Shown here piece after piece: positions 45,432 through 53,883 of a DNA stretch of 64,000 bases. Position 1 is the first letter of the stretch. Each line of letters begins with the position of its first letter. The translations under genes were made by a program, and so were the position numbers. The stretch is from an uncultured Clostridia bacterium. GTDB taxonomy: Bacteria > Bacillota > Clostridia > TANB77 > CAG-508. The notes under the pieces were generated by a model. That model did not search any database. It was not told the origin of the DNA and saw only the letters and a list, made by a program, of their open reading frames with translations. The stretch spans positions 21,167-85,166 of the forward strand of contig CAKPJC010000007.1 of assembly GCA_934162535.1 (NCBI GenBank), written 5' to 3'.

Positions 45432-46472
45432 TTAAAGAGAATTTACTTCAATTATTTCCACATCTGTATAAAAATGTTTTATTATCTCATCACTTTTCAT
45501 TCCATTTCTAGCTAATGCATCTGCACCTGTTTGACTCATTCCGACTCCATGCCCATAACCAATTACTGAAAATATTATGTTTTCTCCATTTACTGAAAAT
45601 GTAAAGTTTGTGGATTTCAGCCCTAATATCGCTCTTATTTCTGTACCTGCAAATTCTTTATTCCCTATTTTTATTGTTTTTATTCTTCCACTGCTTGTAT
45701 ATTCTAAAATTTTTATACAATCTTCCTGTTCATAATCAATACTAAAATCTTGATATTTTTCCTTGATTTTATTATTCAGTTCTTCTTTTGTAAAAATCAT
45801 TTCTGAATTATATTGATTATATTCTTGTTCTCCTGATGTTTCTACTGATTTTAAATATGGATAATCTATCCCTCCCCAAATATTTAATGAGCTTTCTGTA
45901 ATTCCCCCACTATTAGCATGGAAAAACGCATTTATTGGTTGTCCTTGATAAGTAATTATTTTTCCCTTTGTTGCATTTACTGCACCTACAAGTTTTTGCC
46001 AGTTAGCTTCTGCTTCATTTGCATTCCATTTTGAAAATCTTTCTTCTTTACTAATCCATGCTTGGCAACAAGCATAATTGTCACATACATCTCCATCTTT
46101 ATGTTGTGTAGTATTATGGATTATTTGATAAATTGTATATGTCCTTGCTACTATTGCTTGTGCTTTTAGTGCCTCAACTTCAAAATTCACAGGCATTTCA
46201 CTTGCAACTACTCCATATAAATATTCATCAATATTTAGTTCTTCGACTTCATTTGTTGCAGTGTGTAATAGTTTTATTGTCTTATATTTTTCATAATTAT
46301 ATTCTGATACACCTGTGTTTTCTTTATTTTCTGTTTCATGGTTAATTTTCTCTTCTTCAACATTATTTGAATTTGCTTCTTTTAGTGGTTCTTTTGGTGC
46401 TATTGTACATATTGCTGGAAGTATGAAAAATATTAAAATAAATGCACAACTATATATTAATATTTTTTTCAT
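45432..46472 (-). CDS. spoIID: SpoIID lytic transglycosylase, engulfment
   Basis: 346 residues: N-terminal membrane anchor, then the SpoIID domain with VVASEMPVNFEVEALKAQAIVARTY (catalytic Glu in SEMP), the Cys-containing CDNYACCQAW, FFHANSGGITESS and the C-terminal GYGHGVGMSQTGADALA. Cleaves denuded glycan strands during engulfment in the mother cell. Its ATG overlaps the sigF stop by one base (TAATG), an unexpected direct linkage to the spoIIA operon. Confidence 0.94.
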   Translation of the reverse strand: MKKILIYSCAFILIFFILPAICTIAPKEPLKEANSNNVEEEKINHETENKENTGVSEYNYEKYKTIKLLHTATNEVEELNIDEYLYGVVASEMPVNFEVEALKAQAIVARTYTIYQIIHNTTQHKDGDVCDNYACCQAWISKEERFSKWNANEAEANWQKLVGAVNATKGKIITYQGQPINAFFHANSGGITESSLNIWGGIDYPYLKSVETSGEQEYNQYNSEMIFTKEELNNKIKEKYQDFSIDYEQEDCIKILEYTSSGRIKTIKIGNKEFAGTEIRAILGLKSTNFTFSVNGENIIFSVIGYGHGVGMSQTGADALARNGMKSDEIIKHFYTDVEIIEVNSL

Positions 46473-47200
46473 TATACTGTTAATTTTCCCTTCATATTAT
46501 TTAAGATTCTTCTTTCTATTCTTGATACCTGTACTTGCGTTATTCCAAGTATTTTTGATACTTGTGTCTGTGTTTTTTGTTTATAATATCTAAGCATTAT
46601 TATTTCTTTTTCTTTTTCATCTAGTTCATTTATTAAATTTTTTATCGTAAGTCTATTGGCTATCTCTGTTTGTTCATCTTTTCCTGTTGATAGTCTTTCC
46701 AATATACTTATTGTTTTATCGGTTTTATTGTCTCTGTATTTCGCACTTTCAAATGAATCTACTGGTCTTGTAGAGTCTAATGCCATTGTTATTTCTTCTT
46801 TGGTTATTCTTAGTTCTTTTGATATTTCTTCTAATGTAATGTCTCTTCCATATTTGTTAGTGTATTCTTTTTGTAATTCTATGATTTTTATATTTAATTC
46901 TTTTATACTTCTACTAATTTTTATAGGTCCATCGTCTCTTATATGTCTTTTTATTTCTCCTAAAATATAAGGAACTGCATATGTCGAAAGGCGAACTTCA
47001 AAACTTGTATCAAATCTCCTTATCGCTTTTATAAATCCTATACAACCTATTTGATATAAATCTTCTACATCATATCCCCTTCCATTGAATCTCTTAACTA
47101 TACTCCATATTAATCCTGTATTGTTTTCTACAAGTTTTGCCATTTCATCTTTGTCTCCATTTTGAGCATTTTGTATAGTTTTCATATCATTATCATACAC
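46472..47200 (-). CDS. sigF: Forespore sigma factor SigF
   Basis: First forespore-specific sigma factor. GTG 47200 is preferred: AAGGAG lies 9 bases upstream and its G is shared with the spoIIAB stop (TAGTG); an upstream ATG at 47221 would add seven residues. 242 residues with region 2 (VEDLYQIGCIGFIKAIRRFD, then RLSTYAVPYILGEIKRHIRDDG), region 3 and the region 4 helix-turn-helix QTQVSKILGITQVQVSRIERRIL. Held inactive by SpoIIAB until SpoIIAA is dephosphorylated. Confidence 0.95.
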   Translation of the reverse strand: MYDNDMKTIQNAQNGDKDEMAKLVENNTGLIWSIVKRFNGRGYDVEDLYQIGCIGFIKAIRRFDTSFEVRLSTYAVPYILGEIKRHIRDDGPIKISRSIKELNIKIIELQKEYTNKYGRDITLEEISKELRITKEEITMALDSTRPVDSFESAKYRDNKTDKTISILERLSTGKDEQTEIANRLTIKNLINELDEKEKEIIMLRYYKQKTQTQVSKILGITQVQVSRIERRILNNMKGKLTV

Positions 47201-47679
47201 TATTCTTCTCTCCTTATGCAAAGTGCAAATTCTTCTTCTTTGTCACTATTAGTTTTTATTTTTTTGCTCATTGTTATCTTAGTTCCAATGCCTAATACTG
47301 ATTCAACTTCAACTCTATCCATAAAGCTTTCCATTATTGTAAAACCCATTCCAGACCTTTCTAGGTTGGCTTTTGTTGTATATAATGGTTGTTTTGCAAG
47401 CTCTATATTTTCTATTCCCTTTCCTGTATCAGAAACTTCTATAAATATTTCATCATTTCTTATTTTGCATTTTAATTTTACAATTCCTGTTATTTCTTCA
47501 TATCCGTGTATTATTGCATTTGTAACTGCTTCTGATACTGCTGTTTTTATATCTGCTAATTCTTCAATTGTTGGATCTAGTTGTGCTATAAATGCTGCTA
47601 CTGATATTCTCGCAAATGCTTCATTATTTGATTTGCTTAAAAATTCTATTTTCATTTCATTGTCATATATACTTTTCAT
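47200..47679 (-). CDS. spoIIAB: Anti-sigma-F factor and kinase SpoIIAB
   Basis: 159 residues, GHKL ATPase fold: N-box EAVTNAIIHGYE, G1-box VSDTGKGIEN and G2-box RSGMGFTIMESFMD. Binds SigF and phosphorylates SpoIIAA. Overlaps spoIIAA by four bases (ATGA) and touches sigF, the conserved operon architecture. Confidence 0.95.
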   Translation of the reverse strand: MKSIYDNEMKIEFLSKSNNEAFARISVAAFIAQLDPTIEELADIKTAVSEAVTNAIIHGYEEITGIVKLKCKIRNDEIFIEVSDTGKGIENIELAKQPLYTTKANLERSGMGFTIMESFMDRVEVESVLGIGTKITMSKKIKTNSDKEEEFALCIRREE

Positions 47680-48014
47680 ATTGATACCTCCTTTTTTTCT
47701 ATTTCTATTTCTATTTCTTGTATTATTTTGAATAATCCACTCATTTCAAATATTTTTCTTACTGATGTATTCAAATTTGCAACCTGTAAGTTTCCTCCTA
47801 TTATTTTTATTAGCTTGTACCTTCCTATTATTAATCCTATTCCTGCACTGTCCATAAAAGATACTCTATTAAAATCAAATATAACTGTTTTAGGCATATA
47901 TCTTTCAATTTCATTGTCTAACCTCCTTCTTATTTTTTGAGAATAACATTCATCAATATCTCCATCTATTTTGAAGATTAATTGCTTGTCCACATAATTG
48001 TAATTACTTTCCAT
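47676..48014 (-). CDS. spoIIAA: Anti-anti-sigma factor SpoIIAA
   Basis: 112 residues, STAS fold: the phosphorylated Ser lies in FMDSAGIGLIIGRYK. When unphosphorylated it displaces SigF from SpoIIAB. AAGGAGG site upstream. First gene of the sporulation operon; promoter and Spo0A-like sites at 48043-48117. Confidence 0.95.
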   Translation of the reverse strand: MESNYNYVDKQLIFKIDGDIDECYSQKIRRRLDNEIERYMPKTVIFDFNRVSFMDSAGIGLIIGRYKLIKIIGGNLQVANLNTSVRKIFEMSGLFKIIQEIEIEIEKKEVSI

Positions 48015-48042
48015 CTTTTCCTCCTTCTCTTTTTTCTATTTT

Positions 48043-48071
48043 ATTATATACTTGCTGTCATTTTTTTCCAA
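48043..48071 (-). promoter_or_regulatory. SigA-like promoter of the spoIIA operon
   Basis: Minus strand TTGGAA (48066-48071), 17-base spacer, TATAAT (48043-48048), 29 bases from the spoIIAA ATG. The -10 and spacing suit SigA. The Bacillus operon uses SigH; a GGAAAAA block here could read as a SigH -35, so SigH use is not excluded. Confidence 0.62.
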
Positions 48072-48091
48072 GAGTAAAATTTTAGAAGTTT

Positions 48092-48117
48092 TGTCGAATG
48101 TAAAAATCTTATCGACA
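48092..48117. promoter_or_regulatory. Pair of Spo0A-box-like sites upstream of spoIIAA
   Basis: TGTCGAA on the plus strand at 48092-48098 is a perfect 0A box; TGTCGAT on the minus strand at 48111-48117 has one mismatch. They face each other, 20 bases upstream of the -35, where phosphorylated Spo0A activates spoII promoters in Bacillus. Confidence 0.65.
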
Positions 48118-48177
48118 TTTTTTTATCTTTATTTTAATATATAATAAGGACGTTCAAAAAGTCTCACTTTTATGCTA

Positions 48178-48209
48178 AAAAGATATGCATTTTTATTTGC
48201 ATATCTTTT
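48178..48209 (-). terminator. Hairpin terminator at the end of rsgA
   Basis: Perfect 12-bp stem AAAAGATATGCA/TGCATATCTTTT with an 8-base loop, overlapping the rsgA stop codon (48208). Separates rsgA from the spoIIA operon. Confidence 0.75.
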
Positions 48210-49083
48210 ACCATCTATATTTCTCTCTTTCTTTTAATTCATCATATATTTTACAATATCTCTCATATCTTTCTTTTGATATTTTTCCTTTTTCAATTGC
48301 ACTTTTTATTCCACATTTTTCTTCTTTTATATGTGTACAACCTAAAAACTCACATTCTTGAATCTTGTTTTTGAATTCTCTAAATTTTGTATCTAACTCA
48401 TTACTTTCAACTTCGGTTATTTCAAAACTTGAAAATCCAGGAGTATCTGCAATATATGTATCCTCGTCTAATTCATATAATTTTGTTTCAGTTGTCGTAT
48501 TTTTTCCTTTTTTATTTTTTTTACTTATTTCTCCTTCAATTGTTTTATTTTCTCCAAATAAAGCATTTATAGTACTTGATTTTCCAACTCCAGAGTTTCC
48601 TGAAAATACACTTGTTTTTCCCTTTAATTTTTCTTTTAGTTTTTCAATTCCTTTATTTTCTTTGTTACTCATTGGTATTACTTTATATCCAATCTCTGAG
48701 TATATTTTTTCAATTTCCATATATTTATCACTTAAGTCTATTTTATTTATTACTATTATTGGTTCTATGTCTAATGTTTCTGCATATGCTAGCTGTTTGT
48801 CTAACATTAGTAAGTCTGGCTTTGGATTTTTTATTGATATTATAAATATTATTTGATCTATATTTGATATTTTAGGTCTCTTTATTTGATTTTTTCTTGG
48901 CATTATTTTTTCTATTATTGCTTCTTTTTTTTCTTCTTCTATTATTTTTATTTCTACTATGTCTCCAACCATTGGTGTTGTTTCTTCTTGTTTTAATTTT
49001 CCCCTAGCATATGACTTATATAAATTGTTTTCTACTTTTATTTGATATATATTTGATATATTCCCTACTATTTTTCCTTGCAT
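48208..49083 (-). CDS. rsgA: Ribosome small-subunit maturation GTPase RsgA
   Basis: 291 residues, circularly permuted GTPase: OB domain (1-65), G4 VINKIDLSD, G1 GNSGVGKSSTINAL, G2/G3 TTTETKLYEL and DTPGFSSFEI, then the Zn domain CEFLGCTHIKEEKCGIKSAI. Acts in late 30S assembly. In Bacillus it follows prkC directly; here a plus-strand gene separates them. Confidence 0.95.
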   Translation of the reverse strand: MQGKIVGNISNIYQIKVENNLYKSYARGKLKQEETTPMVGDIVEIKIIEEEKKEAIIEKIMPRKNQIKRPKISNIDQIIFIISIKNPKPDLLMLDKQLAYAETLDIEPIIVINKIDLSDKYMEIEKIYSEIGYKVIPMSNKENKGIEKLKEKLKGKTSVFSGNSGVGKSSTINALFGENKTIEGEISKKNKKGKNTTTETKLYELDEDTYIADTPGFSSFEITEVESNELDTKFREFKNKIQECEFLGCTHIKEEKCGIKSAIEKGKISKERYERYCKIYDELKEREKYRW

Positions 49084-49149
49084 TTTATCCTCCCAGTTCT
49101 TAATATATCATATTATTTTAAAATTCACAAGATTTTCACAATTAATCTA

Positions 49150-49178
49150 TTGACATATAGCAGTTTACATATTATAAT
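49150..49178 (+). promoter_or_regulatory. Consensus SigA promoter of the coiled-coil gene
   Basis: TTGACA (49150-49155), 17-base spacer, TATAAT (49173-49178): an exact match. The leader to the ATG at 49254 is about 70 bases. Confidence 0.85.
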
Positions 49179-49253
49179 AAACATGTTGATTCATTTATTT
49201 ATTTCTTAATTAATTAATTTTTTTATTATCATAAATCAAAGGAGGTGATATCC

Positions 49254-49739
49254 ATGGAAAATTTCAATGATCTATTATTACAAAAGCTTGACTTGATTTT
49301 TACGAACATTGACGATATGAAAACATATATCAATAAAAATTTTGATGAAATTAAAACTGATATTAGTGAAATTAGAACCGATGTTAATGAACTTAGAGCT
49401 GAGGTCAATGAAATCAGAACTGAGGTTAATGAACTTAGAGCTGAGGTTGACGAACTTAGAGCTGAGGTTGACGAACTTAGAGCTGACGTTAATAAACTCA
49501 CAGCAAGAGTTGATCAACTTATAATTGATTTTAATAATCTAAAAGACAGGTTTGATGTATTTGAATTTGAAACAAAAAATAAGCTAGATATTTTATTTGA
49601 TGCCATAAAATTGCAATCTGACAATGTAAATAAATATAGATTATTATTTGAAAAAGATTTTGATATTATTAATCAACATTCACATCGAATTTTTATTTTA
49701 GAAAAAAATGTTGGCGACTTGATGCAAAGTTCATGTTAA
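49254..49739 (+). CDS. Heptad-repeat coiled-coil protein, function unknown
   Basis: Start at ATG 49254, eight bases after AGGAGG. 161 residues without signal peptide or membrane helix. Residues about 32-80 are seven consecutive heptads of the form E[LI]R[AT][ED]V[ND], a long trimer- or dimer-forming coiled coil, followed by further helical sequence. The C-terminal part (LFDAIKLQ, HSHRIFILEKNVGDL) also looks helical. Strongly expressed in prediction (consensus promoter and ribosome site). Inserted in reverse orientation between prkC and rsgA. Similar small proteins are common but uncharacterised in Clostridia; a scaffold or phage-derived factor are alternatives. Confidence 0.78.
   Translation: MENFNDLLLQKLDLIFTNIDDMKTYINKNFDEIKTDISEIRTDVNELRAEVNEIRTEVNELRAEVDELRAEVDELRADVNKLTARVDQLIIDFNNLKDRFDVFEFETKNKLDILFDAIKLQSDNVNKYRLLFEKDFDIINQHSHRIFILEKNVGDLMQSSC
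49347..49493 (+). repeat. Seven tandem 21-base units encoding heptads
   Basis: Units start at 49347, 49368, 49389, 49410, 49431, 49452 and 49473, each beginning GAA[AC]TTAGA-like. Units at 49431 and 49452 are identical; the others differ by a few bases. The copies preserve the frame, pointing to growth by slippage or unequal crossover. Confidence 0.9.
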
Positions 49740-49801
49740 TAAAATTTTTTTAGATAATTTAAGTTTTATTCTAAATCCACGGAATTTCTGTGGTAAATCA
49801 A

Positions 49802-49840
49802 AAACCCTATATAGGTTTTATTCAAACCTGCATAGGGTTT
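49802..49840. terminator. Bidirectional terminator between coiled-coil gene and prkC
   Basis: Seventeen-bp stem with two mismatches (AAACCCTAT...AGGTTT against its complement), 5-base loop, T/A runs on both sides, between convergent genes. A smaller hairpin, CCAC-GGAATTTCT-GTGG, precedes it near 49778-49794. Confidence 0.85.
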
Positions 49841-49846
49841 ATTTAT

Positions 49847-51823
49847 TTATTCTATTGTTAATGATTTTGTATTATCTAAGTTCATGTCAACTGTTTTCTT
49901 TAGGCTACCATCTATATATACTTTTATTGTTATTGTTCCTTTTCCACTAACACTTACATTTTTAGATACTGTATTCTCTTTTACTGTGACCTTTTCAACT
50001 TGTTCATCATCAACTTTTACTACTAATTCAACATCTTTTGGTTTAGTTGTTGTTTCTTTTCCATCTTCGTCAGTCGTCTTGTTTTCTGTGTATCCTTTTA
50101 ATGATTTAACATTAATTGTAACTGTTCCTGTCTTTGTTTCTGCAAGTTTGTTTACTGTAATTGTTATTTTTGTACCTTCATCAACAGTTTTTCCTGAATC
50201 AATACTTTGTTTTAATACAACTCCATTTCCTCTTGTTTTATCTTCTCCATATTCTACGTCAACACTTAAACCTAATCCTGTAAGTATTTGTTTTGCAGAT
50301 TCTTCATCTTTATACATTACAGATGAAACTACAACTTGTTTTATGCCTGTTCCAATACTTACATAAACTTTTACTGTATCTCCAGCATTTACTTCTTTTC
50401 CTTCATCAGTATCTTGTTTTATTATAACTCCTGCTTCAACTGTTTTACTGATTTCTTCCTCATATTCAAGTTTGATCTTTGCTTCTTTTGCAGCCTCTTC
50501 TGCTTCTTGTTTAGTTAATCCTTTTAGTTTTGGAACCTTTGTAGTCTCTGTTCCTAAACTTATTACAACTTTCATTTCTGTATTTTGTTTAATCTTTCTA
50601 TTTTCTACATATGGTGGATTTTGAGAAATTATTTTTCCTGCTTCATATTCAGTATTATATTCTTGTGATTCCTCCACATATTTTATTTTTTCTTTGTCTA
50701 GTAATGCTTTTGCTTCATCAACTGTCATTCCAACAAGATTTGGTATCTGTACTTCTTTTGGCATTGTAGCATTTGTTATTCCTATTGTTGCTGAAATACT
50801 TATTACAAACAATAATATTAATCCTATTATTATTGAAAGTGCTTTGTGTTTTTTTACAAATTGAACAAATTTGTTTTGTTTTTTGGCTGTATTTTTACTT
50901 GATAATCTTGCATTTTCTTCTTCCATTCCTATTGTAGATATTCTTTGTGTTGGGAAATCTCCTGTATATTCTTTATTATCTACAAAATCCCCTGATGGCT
51001 CTTTTAATGCTCTCCTTAAATCAATTAACATTTCTGTTGCACTTTGATATCTTAATGTTACATCTTTCTTTAGTGCTTTCATTATAACATCATTTACTGC
51101 AAGTGGAATATTTGGGTTTACTTCTTTTGCTGGTCTAGGCTCTTCTTGCATATGTTTTAGTGCAACTGATACAGGTGTGTCTGCATCAAATGGAACTTTT
51201 CCTGTTAACATTTCATACATTACTACTCCTAATGAGTATAAATCAGATTTTTCATCTGTAAATCCACCTCTAGCATGCTCTGGTGAAAAGTAGTGTACTG
51301 ATCCTATTGTTGTTCCAAATGCTGTGATCGTAGAATTCGATACAGCTTTTGCTATTCCAAAATCTGTTACTTTTGCAACACCATCTTCAGTTATTATTAT
51401 ATTATGTGGCTTTATGTCTCTATGTATTATATGATTTTTATGCGCTATTTCTAATGCAGAAGCTATTTGTATTGCAATATTTACTGACCATTTCCATGGT
51501 AGTGGTCCTCTTTCTTCTATTATAATTTCTTTTAACGTTTTTCCCTTTATTAGTTCCATTACTATATAATAAAGATTTCCATCAACTCCTACATCATATA
51601 CTGATACAATGTTTGGGTGTGTTATGCTTGCTGCTGATTGAGCTTCTACCTCAAATCTTTTTATGAATTCCTCATCTGTTGTGAATTCATCTCTTAATAT
51701 TTTGATTGCTACATATCTGTTTAAAACATGGCATTTAGCCTTATATACAGTGGCCATTCCTCCACTGCCTATTTTCTCAATAATTTCATATCTATTCCCT
51801 AACAATCTTCCTTTTAAATCCAT
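49847..51823 (-). CDS. prkC: PrkC-type Ser/Thr kinase with PASTA domains
   Basis: 658 residues. Kinase domain (about 9-270): GSGGMATVYKAK, VAIKIL, catalytic HRDIKPHNI, DFGIAKA activation loop with SNSTITAFGTTIGSVHYFSPE. Membrane helix about 330-352. Three PASTA repeats (about 355-420, 421-490, 491-560: PNLVGMTVDEAKALLDKEKI is the first) that bind muropeptides, then a further beta-rich tail (575-658). Senses peptidoglycan fragments and controls growth or germination. Opposed by PrpC, encoded 22 bases upstream. Confidence 0.95.
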   Translation of the reverse strand: MDLKGRLLGNRYEIIEKIGSGGMATVYKAKCHVLNRYVAIKILRDEFTTDEEFIKRFEVEAQSAASITHPNIVSVYDVGVDGNLYYIVMELIKGKTLKEIIIEERGPLPWKWSVNIAIQIASALEIAHKNHIIHRDIKPHNIIITEDGVAKVTDFGIAKAVSNSTITAFGTTIGSVHYFSPEHARGGFTDEKSDLYSLGVVMYEMLTGKVPFDADTPVSVALKHMQEEPRPAKEVNPNIPLAVNDVIMKALKKDVTLRYQSATEMLIDLRRALKEPSGDFVDNKEYTGDFPTQRISTIGMEEENARLSSKNTAKKQNKFVQFVKKHKALSIIIGLILLFVISISATIGITNATMPKEVQIPNLVGMTVDEAKALLDKEKIKYVEESQEYNTEYEAGKIISQNPPYVENRKIKQNTEMKVVISLGTETTKVPKLKGLTKQEAEEAAKEAKIKLEYEEEISKTVEAGVIIKQDTDEGKEVNAGDTVKVYVSIGTGIKQVVVSSVMYKDEESAKQILTGLGLSVDVEYGEDKTRGNGVVLKQSIDSGKTVDEGTKITITVNKLAETKTGTVTINVKSLKGYTENKTTDEDGKETTTKPKDVELVVKVDDEQVEKVTVKENTVSKNVSVSGKGTITIKVYIDGSLKKTVDMNLDNTKSLTIE

Positions 51824-51845
51824 TCTTTTTCTCTCCCCTTATAGG

Positions 51846-52580
51846 TTATATGTTTTTGATTACTACAACTGTTATATTATCTAACCCACCATTATCATTT
51901 GCAAGTTCTACAAGCCTGATAGGTGCCTTTTCTATGTTTCCTGTTGCTATTGAAAATATATCATCTTGTTTTACCATATTTGTCAAGCCATCTGAGGCTA
52001 TAAGTAATATGTCATCTCTTAGAAATCCTTTTACTACTACATCTGGTTCTACAAATGCATTGCATCCAAGTGCTTTCATTAACATATTTTTTTTCGGATG
52101 ATTTTCTGCTTCTTCTTTTGTAATTGTTCCATCTTTTACTAGCTTTTGTACATAGCTGTGATCTTGCGTTAGCTTTCTCATGAAGTTTTTTCTTATTCTA
52201 TATATTCTACTATCTCCGACGTGCCCAATATATGCCTTATTATTATATATTAAACAAACTTCCAAAGTAGTACCCATTCCTTCAAGTTCTTTGTTTTCTT
52301 TTGATTTTTCATATATTACCATATTTGCATATTCCATACTACTGGCTATTAACTGTAATAGGTTTTCTCTGTCTTTTGGTGTTTCTTTTATATTGTTTTC
52401 TATATAGTTTCTTGTACATTTTATTGCTAACTGACTAGCTATTTCTCCACCTTTGTATCCGCCCATTCCATCTGCTAGTAAATATAATTTTACATCACTC
52501 GATGAATCAGATATATAATAAGCATCTTGGTTCATTTCTCTAGCTTTTCCTACATCTGATTTTGCATAAGCTATTATCAT
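51846..52580 (-). CDS. prpC: PP2C-type protein phosphatase (PrpC/Stp)
   Basis: 244 residues, Mg/Mn-dependent: DVGKAREMNQDAYYIS, LLADGMGGYKGGEIAS, GTTLEVCLIYNNKAYIGHVGDSRIY, ASDGLTNMV and DNGGLDNITVVVI supply the metal-site Asp residues. Dephosphorylates PrkC and its targets. Second gene in the rlmN-prpC-prkC order. Confidence 0.95.
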   Translation of the reverse strand: MIIAYAKSDVGKAREMNQDAYYISDSSSDVKLYLLADGMGGYKGGEIASQLAIKCTRNYIENNIKETPKDRENLLQLIASSMEYANMVIYEKSKENKELEGMGTTLEVCLIYNNKAYIGHVGDSRIYRIRKNFMRKLTQDHSYVQKLVKDGTITKEEAENHPKKNMLMKALGCNAFVEPDVVVKGFLRDDILLIASDGLTNMVKQDDIFSIATGNIEKAPIRLVELANDNGGLDNITVVVIKNI

Positions 52581-52661
52581 ATTTCACCTCGTATCTTTCT
52601 CATCATTTTATGTTATATCATATATTCGATTTTTTTTCAATTATTTTTGTACTTTTTTTTG

Positions 52662-53690
52662 CTAATTGCTACTAAGGTTTTTTCTTCTTAGTTGTCCACA
52701 TGCTGCATCTATGTCTGAGCCTAATTCTCTCCTTATTGTTGCAACTATTCCGTGGTCATTTAGATAGTCTCTGAATTTCATTATGTTTTCATTTGAGCTT
52801 TTTGAATATGCCCCATTTTCTATTTTGTTTATTGGGATTAAATTTACATGACATATCATTCCTTTTAATAATTTTACTAGTTTTTTTGCATCTTCTAAAT
52901 TATCATTATTGTCTTTTGCTAGTGCATATTCAAATGATATTCTTCTATTTGTTTTATCTATGTAATCTCTACATGCTTGTAATAGTTCTTCTATAGGATA
53001 ACTGTTGTTTACTGGCATCATACTACTTCTTTTTTCATTTGTTGTTGCATGTAATGATATTGATAGTGTACATTGTATATTTTCTTCTGTTAGCTTGTAT
53101 ATTTTTGGTACTAATCCACTTGTTGATATACTTATATGTCTTGCTCCTATATTTATTCCTTTTTGATTGTTTATTATTTTTATTGCATTTACAACATTGT
53201 CATAGTTGTCCAGTGGCTCACCTATTCCCATAAATACTACATTTGATATTCTTATTTGATTATCTCTTTCTACAGCTAATATTTGCTCTACTATTTCTCC
53301 TGATGTTAAGCTTCTTACAAATTTTATTCCTGTTGATGCACAGAATTTACATCCCATTTTGCATCCAACCTGTGAGGATACACATATTGTGTATCCATGA
53401 TGGTAACTCATTAATACTGTTTCTATTGCATTTCCATCTAATATGTCAAATAGGTATTTTTTTGTTCCATCTGATGATTCTTGTTTTCTTAGTATTTTGA
53501 AATTACATATTGTGTAGTTTTGTTTTAGCTTTTCTCTTAGTTCTAATGATAAGTTCGTCATTTCGTCAAAACTTGTTACTTTTGCTTCATATATCCATTT
53601 GAATACTTGCTCTGCTCTAAATGGCTTTTCATTCATTTCTGTGAATTCTTTTTTTAGTTCTTCTAAATTGTAGTCTTTTATATTTTTCAT
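52662..53690 (-). CDS. rlmN: Dual-specificity RNA methyltransferase RlmN
   Basis: 342 residues. Radical SAM cluster CKMGCKFCAST, GMGEPLDNYDNV-like motif (FMGIGEPLDNYD) and the methylated Cys near the C-terminus in DIDAACGQLRRK. Methylates A2503 of 23S rRNA and A37 of some tRNAs. First gene of the prkC cluster, with 81 bases to prpC. Confidence 0.96.
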   Translation of the reverse strand: MKNIKDYNLEELKKEFTEMNEKPFRAEQVFKWIYEAKVTSFDEMTNLSLELREKLKQNYTICNFKILRKQESSDGTKKYLFDILDGNAIETVLMSYHHGYTICVSSQVGCKMGCKFCASTGIKFVRSLTSGEIVEQILAVERDNQIRISNVVFMGIGEPLDNYDNVVNAIKIINNQKGINIGARHISISTSGLVPKIYKLTEENIQCTLSISLHATTNEKRSSMMPVNNSYPIEELLQACRDYIDKTNRRISFEYALAKDNNDNLEDAKKLVKLLKGMICHVNLIPINKIENGAYSKSSNENIMKFRDYLNDHGIVATIRRELGSDIDAACGQLRRKNLSSN

Positions 53691-53834
53691 TTATATTCTC
53701 TTTTCTTTCTATCAAATTTATCCTATAATAGTATACCATTAATTACATAAAAAAGCAAATGCACATAACTGTAGACTTCGGGCTTTATTTCTATAATTCC
53801 TTCACTGCTAGTATATTTTTTAGGAATTTTATAA

Positions 53835-53879
53835 AAAGTACATAAAAACAATAATTTTTTATATTGTTTTATGTACTTT
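53835..53879 (-). terminator. Hairpin terminator after the U32 peptidase-family gene
   Basis: An 18-bp near-perfect stem (AAAGTACATAAAA... against ...TTTATGTACTTT, one bulge) immediately after the stop at 53884. Confidence 0.75.
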
Positions 53880-53883
53880 AGAA

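Noticed and set aside
48141..48171. GGACGTTCAAAAAGTCTC as an insertion-sequence end
   Set aside because: No matching inverted copy, target duplication or transposase nearby.
49347..49493. CRISPR-like regular repeats
   Set aside because: The 21-base units are contiguous, without spacers, and encode heptads in frame.
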